The position numbers and the translations under genes were made by a program. From the NCBI RefSeq assembly GCF_019468465.1, contig NZ_CP080519.1, forward strand, positions 3,239,001 through 3,303,000: 64,000 nucleotides of DNA, read 5' to 3'. The DNA comes from Amycolatopsis sp. DSM 110486. Its GTDB lineage: Bacteria > Actinomycetota > Actinomycetes > Mycobacteriales > Pseudonocardiaceae. Below are positions 14,459 to 22,600 of this stretch, one piece after another (the first letter of the stretch is position 1; every line of letters begins with the position of its first letter). The notes beneath the pieces were generated by a model. It ran no database searches, was not told the origin of the DNA, and saw only the letters and a list, made by a program, of their open reading frames with translations.

Positions 14459-15922
14459 ATGGCCAGGACCGAACAACAGGCACCGGAAACAAGCACCCGG
14501 CTCAAGGTCGAGACACACGGCATCAACGTGATCGGCGACGCCGAGCGCCGGGGCCGGCCAAGGGATCTGTTCTGGCCGTGGTTCGGCGCCAACGTGTCGA
14601 TCCTGGGGCTCAGCTACGGCTCGTTCGCGCTCGGGTTCGGGATCTCGTTCTGGCAGGCGACGATCGCCGGCGTGATAGGGATCGTGTTCTCGTTCCTGCT
14701 TTGCGGCTTCATCGCGGTGGCGGGCAAACGCGGCTCCGCGCCGACGATGACGCTCTCGCGCGCGGCGTTCGGCGTGCGCGGCAACCACCTGCCGTCGGCG
14801 ATCTCGTGGATCCTCACCGTCGGCTGGGAGACGGTGCTGACCGCGCTCGCGACCATGGCCACCGCGACGGTGTTCGAGCGGCTCGGCTGGGGCGGCGGCG
14901 GCACGACGAAGGTGATCGCGCTGATCGTGGTCGCCGGGCTCACCGTGCTCAGCGGCGTGATGGGCTTCGACCTGATCATGCGGCTGCAGCCGATCATCAC
15001 GTGGATCACCGGCGTGCTGACCGTGGTCTACGTGATCCTGGTGGCCGGCCACGTGCACTGGTCGGCGGTGAGCGCGGTGCCCGCCGGCTCGGCGCAGGAG
15101 TTCATCGGCGCGCTCGTGTTCCTGATGACGGGCTTCGGGCTCGGCTGGGTCAACGCGGCGGCCGACTACTCGCGCTACCTGCCGCGCTCGTCGTCCGGAC
15201 GCGGCGTGATCGGCTGGACGACGTTCGGCGCGTCGGTGGCGCCGCTCGTGCTGCTGGTGTTCGGACTGCTGCTGGCAGGTTCGTCGCCGGAACTGAACTC
15301 GAGCATCGCGGCGGACCCGATCGGCGCGCTGACCACGATCCTGCCACTGTGGTTCCTGGTGCCGTTCGCGATCGTCGCCGTGCTCGGCCTGGTGGGCGGC
15401 GCCGTGCTGGACATCTACTCCTCAGGCCTGTCGCTGCTGTCCGCGGGCCTGCGGATCCCGCGCTACGTCGCGGCGCTGATCGACGGCGTGATCATGATCG
15501 CCGGCACCGTCTACATCGTCTTCTTCGGCGGCACTTTCCTCGGCCAGTTCCAGGGTTTCCTCACCACGCTCGGCGTACCCGTGGCCGCGTGGTGCGGCGT
15601 GATGCTCGCGGACGTGCTGCTGCGCCGCCGCGACTACGCCGAAGCCGACCTCTACGACCGCCGCGGCCGTTACGGCGACGTGCGCTTCGGGCCCATCACC
15701 CTGATCGTCGTCGCGACGGCCGTCGGCTGGGGTCTGGTCACCAACGCGTCGGCGAGCTGGCTGCACTGGCAGGGTTACCTGCTGGCGCCGTTCGGCCTCG
15801 GCGGCCGCGAGGGATCGTGGGCGTTCGCCAACCTCGGCGTGCTGGTGGCACTGGCGCTCGGTTTCGTGGTGACGCTGCTGGTCAGCCGCTCGCGCGTGCG
15901 CGCGCAGGAGGCCGCCGCATGA
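14459..15922 (+). CDS. NCS1-family nucleobase/cation symporter
   Basis: The 487-residue integral membrane protein has about twelve hydrophobic segments. NCS1 landmarks are the N-terminal INVIGDAERRGRPRDLFWPWFGAN region and the GSAPTMTLSRAAFGVRGN loop after TM2. The family imports cytosine, purines, allantoin, hydantoins, thiamine or pyridine compounds with H+ or Na+. Here it is likely the uptake step of the ribosyl-compound operon. The intergenic distance from the kinase is 23 bases and its stop overlaps the next gene's start by four bases. Confidence 0.9.
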   Translation: MARTEQQAPETSTRLKVETHGINVIGDAERRGRPRDLFWPWFGANVSILGLSYGSFALGFGISFWQATIAGVIGIVFSFLLCGFIAVAGKRGSAPTMTLSRAAFGVRGNHLPSAISWILTVGWETVLTALATMATATVFERLGWGGGGTTKVIALIVVAGLTVLSGVMGFDLIMRLQPIITWITGVLTVVYVILVAGHVHWSAVSAVPAGSAQEFIGALVFLMTGFGLGWVNAAADYSRYLPRSSSGRGVIGWTTFGASVAPLVLLVFGLLLAGSSPELNSSIAADPIGALTTILPLWFLVPFAIVAVLGLVGGAVLDIYSSGLSLLSAGLRIPRYVAALIDGVIMIAGTVYIVFFGGTFLGQFQGFLTTLGVPVAAWCGVMLADVLLRRRDYAEADLYDRRGRYGDVRFGPITLIVVATAVGWGLVTNASASWLHWQGYLLAPFGLGGREGSWAFANLGVLVALALGFVVTLLVSRSRVRAQEAAA

Positions 15923-16449
15923 AGCCGCTGCTGGGGGTGATCGACCTGCAGAACATCTTCGGCGACCCGTCGAGCGGCTGGTTCACTCCGGGGTTCGCGT
16001 CGATCCTGCCTCAGGTGCGGCGGCTGGTGGACGCGTTCGGGCCGCGGGTGGCGTTCACGCGATTCCTGGCTCCGGAGAAGCCGACTGGGGCATGGGTGAA
16101 GTACTACGAACAGTGGCCGTTCGCCTTGCAGCCAACGGATTCGCGGGCGTACGCGGTGGTCGACGAGTTCCCCGTTAAGTCCACTGTGGACGCTTACACC
16201 TTCGGCAAGTGGACGCCCGAGATGGCCGACCTGGTCGGCGACGGCGGTCTCGTGCTCGCCGGCGTCTCCACGGACTGCTGCGTCCTCTCCACCGCCCTGG
16301 CCGCCGCCGACGCGGGCGTCCCGGTGACCGTGGTGTCCGACGCGTGCGCGGGAGTGTCGGACGAAAGCCACGCGCAGACGCTGACGATCCTGCGGCTGTA
16401 CGGCCCGTTGGTCGAGGTCAGGACGACGGACGAGGTGCTGGCCCACTGA
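15919..16449 (+). CDS. Isochorismatase-family cysteine hydrolase
   Basis: The 176-residue protein has the nicotinamidase/isochorismatase fold with the probable catalytic triad D9 (VIDLQN), K87 (FPVKSTVDAY) and C121 (STDCCVLST). Such enzymes hydrolyse amides of nicotinamide, ureidoacrylate, N-carbamoyl compounds or related small molecules. As the last gene of the operon it could deamidate the base liberated by the ARH-family enzyme; nicotinamide is one candidate. The ATG at 15919 is four-base coupled to the permease stop. Confidence 0.88.
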   Translation: MKPLLGVIDLQNIFGDPSSGWFTPGFASILPQVRRLVDAFGPRVAFTRFLAPEKPTGAWVKYYEQWPFALQPTDSRAYAVVDEFPVKSTVDAYTFGKWTPEMADLVGDGGLVLAGVSTDCCVLSTALAAADAGVPVTVVSDACAGVSDESHAQTLTILRLYGPLVEVRTTDEVLAH

Positions 16450-16451
16450 AA

Positions 16452-16489
16452 CTGGGCCTCCGGCGGAGAAAACCGCGCCGGAGGCCCAG
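16452..16489. terminator. Terminator hairpin between convergent genes
   Basis: A perfect 14-bp stem (16452-16465 with 16476-16489, CTGGGCCTCCGGCG arm) and a 10-base loop directly follow the operon's stop. No T run is present, as is common in actinobacteria. Confidence 0.8.
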
Positions 16490-16504
16490 GAGATCAAGGC
16501 AAAC

Positions 16505-17947
16505 CTACGTCAGCTCATCCTGCCGCTCTGCCGCGATCCGGCGGACGCGGCCACGGACACCGAGCCAGCCGGCGACCAGAACCAACGCCAGCACAGGAAT
16601 GCTGTAGATCAGAATCCGCCCGGTCGTGCCGCCCCACCAGCTCATCGTGAGAACCAGCAGGAGGAACGCCAGCGTCACGTAGTTCGTATACGGCGCCCCA
16701 GGCAGGCGATACGAAGGCCGGGACATCTCTCCGCGCGCGGCCTTGCGAGTCATCGCCAGGTGACAGATCACGATCATCGACCACATGCCGATGATGCCCA
16801 GCGCCGAGAACTCCAGCGCGACCTCGAAGGCCTCCCCCGGCACCACCAAATTGAGCACCACGCCGAGCACGTACACCGCCGCGGTCAGGAGCACGCCGCC
16901 GAAGGGGACGCCGCTCTTGCTCATCTTCGAGGTGAACTTCGGGGCCGAGCCGGCGATCGAGAGCGACCGCAGGATGCGCCCGGTGGAGTACAGGCCGGAG
17001 TTCACGCTGGACAGCGCCGCGGTCAGCACGATGACGTCCATGATGCCGCCGGCCGCGGGGATGCCGAGCTTGGAGAAGAACGTGACGAACGGGCTCTCCC
17101 CGCTCTTGTAGGCCGTCCACGGCAGCACCATCACCAGCAGCAGCACCGAACCCACGTAGAAGATGCCGATGCGCCAGGCGACGGAGTTGACGGCCTTCGG
17201 GATGACCTTGCGCGGGTTGGCGGTTTCGCCGGCGGTCACGCCGACCATCTCGACACCGGAGTACGCGAACACGACACCCTGCAGGATCAGCAACGCGGGC
17301 AGCACGCCGGTCGGGAACACGCCGCCATTGCTGGTGATCAGGCTCGGGCCGGTCACCACGCCGTCGACGGGCGTCCGGCTGATCAGCACGAAGATCGCCA
17401 CGACCATGAACACCACGAGCGCGAGGACCTTGATGGCGGCGAACCAGAACTCGAGTTCGCCGAACAGCTTCACCGAGACCATGTTCACCGCGAGGATCGC
17501 GAACAACGCGATGAGCGCGGGAATCCATTGCTGCAGGTCCGGCCAGAAGAACTGCGTGTACTTGGCCACCGCGGTCACGTCGGCGACGCCCGCCGTGGCC
17601 CAGTTCAGGAAGTACATCCAGCCCGCGAAGAACGCGGCTTTCTCGCCGAGGAATTCACGCGAATAGGACACAAAGGATCCGGAAGACGGCCGGTGCATCA
17701 CCAGTTCGCCCATCGCGCGGACCACGAAGAACGCGATGATCCCGGCGACCGCGTAGACGACGGCCAGCGCCGGACCGGTGCTGTGCAGGCGCGAGCCGGC
17801 GCCCAGGAACAGGCCGGTCCCGATGGCGCCACCGATGGCGATCATCTGGACCTGACGGTTCTTCAGTCCTTTGTGGTACCCGGCTTCCTCGTGCTTGAAC
17901 GAGGTTTCCGGCGGCTCGGCGACCGCCGTCTGATCCGAGGGCGACAT
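16505..17947 (-). CDS. ansP: Amino-acid permease, L-asparagine type
   Basis: The 480-residue protein is an APC-superfamily transporter with twelve hydrophobic segments. The N-terminal YHKGLKNRQVQMIAIGGAIGTGLFLGAG is the family signature and closely resembles asparagine permeases (AnsP) of actinobacteria. The ATG at 17947 is chosen because AGGGGAA lies upstream and the cytoplasmic tail (MSPSDQTAV) starts there; a longer frame exists without support. It is not linked to the convergent salvage operon. Other neutral amino acids cannot be excluded as substrates. Confidence 0.85.
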   Translation of the reverse strand: MSPSDQTAVAEPPETSFKHEEAGYHKGLKNRQVQMIAIGGAIGTGLFLGAGSRLHSTGPALAVVYAVAGIIAFFVVRAMGELVMHRPSSGSFVSYSREFLGEKAAFFAGWMYFLNWATAGVADVTAVAKYTQFFWPDLQQWIPALIALFAILAVNMVSVKLFGELEFWFAAIKVLALVVFMVVAIFVLISRTPVDGVVTGPSLITSNGGVFPTGVLPALLILQGVVFAYSGVEMVGVTAGETANPRKVIPKAVNSVAWRIGIFYVGSVLLLVMVLPWTAYKSGESPFVTFFSKLGIPAAGGIMDVIVLTAALSSVNSGLYSTGRILRSLSIAGSAPKFTSKMSKSGVPFGGVLLTAAVYVLGVVLNLVVPGEAFEVALEFSALGIIGMWSMIVICHLAMTRKAARGEMSRPSYRLPGAPYTNYVTLAFLLLVLTMSWWGGTTGRILIYSIPVLALVLVAGWLGVRGRVRRIAAERQDELT

Positions 17948-18164
17948 GTGATTCCCCTGTTCTGACAACAAAGTGCGTGTCGTGACGCAGGGTCGGCCGA
18001 CCACTGTGTCGTGCCAGATCATGATGTGGTCGGACCGCATCCGGCCGCAACGGGAGCGGCGATAACTTAGGGTTGATTTGAGCTGCGAACCTCAAGCCAT
18101 TCTCAAATGTGCCCGATAATGCCGAAATTCACGGACTCCCGTACCGGAAAACGCGAAACGCGTT
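17948..18164. promoter_or_regulatory. ansP upstream region with ATTTGAG dyad
   Basis: The gap contains a perfect inverted repeat ATTTGAG-N19-CTCAAAT (18076-18108) with another CTCAAG inside it, about 130 bases before the permease start. The arms are 26 bases apart, about two and a half helical turns, which suits a dimeric regulator. No gene is seen here. Confidence 0.45.
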
Positions 18165-19067
18165 TCAAGCCCAGCTGTCCGGCTGCGAGCCATCGACATC
18201 GGTGAAGCCGTACTCACGCGCCAGCTCCGCCGAGCTCACCGACCGCTGGTTCCACCGCGCGCGCTCCGGGTCCGCGGCCAGCGCCGCCACCGCGCGGCCC
18301 ACGTAGCGCGGCGACTCGGACTGCGCGAAGGGCGGCGGGGCGGTCGGAAGGCCGTCCGGGCGCCCGGAATCCAGCGCGGCGCGCCAGTTTTCCTCCGTGA
18401 CGCCGTAGTTGTCGAGCATCATCTCCGAACGCAGCCAGCCCGGCGTGATCGCGACGGCCGTGCCGCCGTGCGCCGCGAGCTCGTGGCCCTGCGAGAACGC
18501 GAGACGGTTCACCGAGGCCTTCGCGAGGTCGTAGAACACGGAGATCCGGTACTGGGAAGCGTTGTACTCCAGCGTGCCGTCGGTGACCTCGACGAGGAGC
18601 CCGCCGCGTTGCGAAACGAGCAGCGGCAACAGGTAGTGCGAGGTCACGAGGTGCGTTTCCACGCCAAGGCGCAGGATCCGCAGGCCGTCGTCGAGGTCGT
18701 GCTCCCAGATCGGCGTGTTCCAGTCGGCCGGGCCGCCCTTGAGCCGCTCGGCGCCCCAGATGTCGTTGACCAGCACGTCGAGCCGGCCGTGTTCACGGCG
18801 CACGCGCTCGGCCAGCACGCGCACCTGCTCGTGGTCGAGGTGGTCGACCTGCCTGGGCACGCCGGTGCCGCCGAGGCTGGTGACGAGCGCGGCCGTCTCC
18901 TCGATCGTCTCGGGGCGGTCGTAGTCGGAGTGGCCGTCGCGTTCCCAGCTGCTGCGGCCGGTGCAGATCACCGTCGCGCCGGCCTCGCCGAGGGCCGCCG
19001 CGATGCCGCGCCCGGCGCCGCGGGTCGCGCCGGCCACCAGGACTACCCGGTTCCGGAGATCAGCCAT
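18165..19067 (-). CDS. SDR family oxidoreductase (atypical motifs)
   Basis: The 300-residue protein has the SDR cofactor motif GATRGAGRGIA near residue 14, but the usual NNAG is VNDIWG. The catalytic Tyr/Lys appear as YDLAK preceded by a Thr/Ser-containing strand. Length is above the classical 250 because of a C-terminal extension (ARWNQRSVSSAELAREYGF). The ATG at 19067 is preferred to the GTG one codon earlier. A 15-base dyad TCACAC-CGA-GTGTGA (19067-19081) covers the start. It begins 19 bases after the T7SS-associated gene on the same strand and may share its transcript, but a role in secretion is not evident. Confidence 0.75.
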   Translation of the reverse strand: MADLRNRVVLVAGATRGAGRGIAAALGEAGATVICTGRSSWERDGHSDYDRPETIEETAALVTSLGGTGVPRQVDHLDHEQVRVLAERVRREHGRLDVLVNDIWGAERLKGGPADWNTPIWEHDLDDGLRILRLGVETHLVTSHYLLPLLVSQRGGLLVEVTDGTLEYNASQYRISVFYDLAKASVNRLAFSQGHELAAHGGTAVAITPGWLRSEMMLDNYGVTEENWRAALDSGRPDGLPTAPPPFAQSESPRYVGRAVAALAADPERARWNQRSVSSAELAREYGFTDVDGSQPDSWA

Positions 19068-19086
19068 CACACCGAGTGTGACACGG

Positions 19087-19611
19087 TCAGCCGGCCAGCG
19101 CGTCCCGGACGGTGTCGGCCAGCAGGCGGGCGCACCCGGGGGCGCCGGGGTTCAGCAGCAGGTCAACGCCGTTGTGAGCCTCGAGCAACGCGGGCAGGTC
19201 ACGCGCGGCGACGGGCAGCCAGCCGGCCGCGCGGACGCGGGTGCGGTGCACCGGGGCCGTGGTGGCGAGCACGCACGGGATGTTGTCCGGCGACGGCGCC
19301 ACCAGCGGCTCGTCGTCCACGTCGAGGGCGACCGACACGGTCGACTCCCGCAGGATCGCGGCGAGCTGGTCGGCGTCGGCGTCACCGCGGGCGACCAGGC
19401 GGAGCACGGCGTCGAGCGGGTCGCTCGGCGAGCCAGGACCCGAGGGTTCGTAGGCGGGGTTCGCCTCGAAGCGGCCGACCGCGCCGTCCTCACCGGCGAG
19501 CCAGCCGCCCACGACGGCGGCCAGCGGCGGGGCCGCGACCTCGGCGCCGTCGTCGGTGGACGAAGGCGCCCACGCCGGATCGACGAGCAGCACCCATTGG
19601 TCATTCGCCAT
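19087..19611 (-). CDS. Type VII secretion system-associated protein (giant-toxin partner)
   Basis: The 174-residue acidic protein matches the pattern of the small proteins annotated as type VII secretion system-associated, found downstream of giant exported proteins. It has an opening WVLLVDPAW, a central FEANPAYEPSGP-SPSDPLDAVLRL, a PDNIPCVLATTAPVHRTRV strand, and a final LLLNPGAPGCARL. It has no signal peptide or membrane segment, so it should be cytoplasmic. The ATG at 19611 lies inside the end of the giant gene (11-base overlap), showing strict co-translation. Chaperone, secretion adaptor or immunity roles are all possible; none is proven by the sequence. Confidence 0.75.
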   Translation of the reverse strand: MANDQWVLLVDPAWAPSSTDDGAEVAAPPLAAVVGGWLAGEDGAVGRFEANPAYEPSGPGSPSDPLDAVLRLVARGDADADQLAAILRESTVSVALDVDDEPLVAPSPDNIPCVLATTAPVHRTRVRAAGWLPVAARDLPALLEAHNGVDLLLNPGAPGCARLLADTVRDALAG

Positions 19612-22600
19612 CGCCGGCGCCTCCTCTGTTCGCATGCGGCTCGCCCACCGAGGCGAGGAAGGCGTCCTCCGACTCACTCACCTTGGCCAGCATCGCGTCC
19701 TGCTTCGCCGCCTGCTCCTTCATCCGCGCGGCGTACTGCCGGATGTGCTCGGCGGTGCGCCAGCGATTCAGCCACGCCAGGCTGCTCAGGTGCAGGCGCC
19801 GCATCACCCACAGCGTGTCGCGGGTCCGCTCCACGCGCTGCTCGAACGTACCCGGCCCGCCGCGCCAGCCCTCCAGCGCGCCGCGCACGGCTTCCTTCAG
19901 CACGTCCGGCGCGAGCTTTTCCGAGGCGAACGAGCGGATCGCCGTGGCGAGGTCGCGGGCGTAGGACTCGGCGTCCGCGTGGCCCAGGATCTTGCGGAAC
20001 TGGCCGAGGAGCAGGCCGTTGTCCAGCGCGGCATCGAGGGAGCCGTGGCGGTCGAGGACCTCGACGGCGTCGGCGGCCCGGCCGACGTCCGTGCCGTGGG
20101 CGACCTCGTTGGCCAGGTCCAGCAGCGCTTCCGCGGCACGGCCGGGCTTGGCGAGCAGGGTGTCGGCGACGCCGTGGAGCTGCAGGAGCGTGTATTCCTC
20201 GGCCAGGCCCACGGCGACGGCGGTTTCGGCGGCGGACAGCGTGGACGGTGCCGCGTTGGCAGGCAGCGAGATCGTCGCCATGGCCTCGGTACCCGAGCCG
20301 GTGGTCACGATCGAGGCCGCCGCGTGGGGTGTGGCACCGGCCGGCGTCAGCTCCGCCAGCAAAGCCTGGACCTGCGCGACGAACTGGGCGCGCACGTCGT
20401 CCGGGCCGCTCACCTGGACGCGAGGTGCCGGCAGTCCGTCGGCCGTGCGTTCCACTGTGGACTCCGCGATCCATCGCGCGACGGACTCGTCGAGCGGCAG
20501 CGACACCGGTTCGAAGTCGAAGTCGCTCGCCGGGCCGGGCTCGGTGTTCAGGCGCACGGGCCGGGACACCGAGCCGTCGCGCCAGACGCCCTTGCCCGTC
20601 ACCGTGAATCGCTCGCGCGCCGACTCCGGCAGCCGGACCTGCTGCCAGCGTCCGTCGACGAGCCGGTGGTCGATCACGTGCGGCACGTCGACGTTGTGCG
20701 ACGCCAGCTCCAGCGCCGCCGTCCACAGGAGATCGGGCTGCTCGTGGCGGGCCACGACGTCGGCGGCAGCCGTGAGGTCGAGCGCCATCCCGCCCGAACG
20801 CAACGCGCTGACCGCGCCGCTGAGCAGCGCCAGCGTGCCGGTGCGGTCGTCGAGGCTCACCGGGCCGGCCGGAATCGACGGCCGGTACCACCAGCCGTGT
20901 TCGGCGGCCTGGCCGAGCTCGGCGATCGTGCGCCGGTCGTCTTCGGTCAGCGCGTGGTCACCGGAAACCAGGTAGGAGACGGCCGGGAAGGTGTCCACGA
21001 CGTTGTCGGGCGAGGGCGTCGGCGTGGCGTGCACCGGAAGGTCCATTCCGGACGAACGCACGTGCTGCGTGAACTCGTCCGCCAGCGCACCCGACACGAG
21101 CACGAGCGTCGGCGGCCGGTCGGACGATTGCATCAGCTCGGCGCTGCCTTCGGGCGTGGTGTCGATCTTCGTGACCACACCGGGCTTCGCACCGCGGTAG
21201 CCACCGAACGGTGCCGAATCCGAGGAGTACGGCTGCCCGTCGACACCACCGAACACGGCGGGAGCAGCCGGTGAGTCAAGCGAGAACTCCACCGCGCCAC
21301 CCCGGACCGGCCGGAACGACACGGTGACACCCGAACCCTCGGCGACCCGGATCTTCACCGGCACTCGCGCCAGCAGGTCGCGATCACCCAGCTCACGCCC
21401 GAGGTGCCCGGCCAGCTCCCGCGCGGCCTCGCGTGCCTGCGCACGGTCACCACCGGTCACGTGGATCGCGGGCAGCTCGCCCTCCACCGCCCGCAACGCC
21501 CGCGCCAGCTCCCGCGCGCCGGTCTCCACAGGAGTGTCCATATCGGACACCAACACAGCGTCGTCCGGGTTCCGCAGCGTGGCCCCGTGCTGGACCTCAC
21601 CCAGGGTGCGGTGCACCCGGTCGGGATCGATGTCCAGCAGAGCCCGCGCGGAAGCCGGCAGCCGCACGTCGTGGTCGGTCCCGGTGTAGGTGTGCTGGTC
21701 GGTCACCGTGCGCACGAGCGGCGCCAGGTCCGGGTCCGCCGCGAGGAACGCCAGCGCCGCGTCCCACACCAGGTCCGGGTCAGCGTGGCGGTGCACGGCC
21801 GGCTCGACCGCGGTCAGGTGCAGGTCACCGGCACGGTTGTACAGCCCGCGCACCAGGCTCTGCACCACGTGCTGGGTCAGCTCCAGCGTCTCGTCGCGCC
21901 CCGACACCGGTCGCGTCCCCGCGGCGGGCGGCTTGAGCCAGCTGCCGTCGCTGTTCATCCGGATGTCGGTCATCTCCGGCAGGTCGAACGCCGACGGCAG
22001 GCCGATGCGCCGCGCGGTGCCCGACAGCGCAGAGGGCCCGGTGCGAACGATGATCGAGTTGCGGTGCACGCGCCCCTGCGGCATTTGGAAGAACGCCGGC
22101 GGGAGGTCGTACGCCTCGGGCGGCAGGAGGTTGCGCTGCGTCTTGCCGTAGTTCTCGCGCACGACGTCGAGGTGCACGCGCGCGAACGGGTGCCCCTTGC
22201 TCATCGCGAACGCCGAGTTGGCCACGTTCATGCCGATGCGGTGCGTCGCGTAGCCCTCGCGCGAGGTCGCCGCGTGGAACAGGTCCTCGAGGCTTTCCAC
22301 CACGTTGTCGCCGTCGGTGTAGAGGCCACCGAAGCGGTTCATCAGCTCCATGCGCAGGATGTCGCTGGCCGCCGCGTAGCCCGGACCGGTCAGCTTTCCG
22401 GTCTCGGAGTGGTAGAACTCGTTGAGCAGCATGGGGTTCTCGCTCGAGAACACCTCGTCGACGTTCACCAGCCGCACGTGGTGCTGCTGCGCCCAGTTCA
22501 CGAAGTCACGCACGTCGGCGAGCGGGTCGGGGCCTTCAGCCGGCGGCTCGGTCGTCAGCGCGAGCTCGATCTGCGAACGCGGGACGTCCGTCCACAGCAC

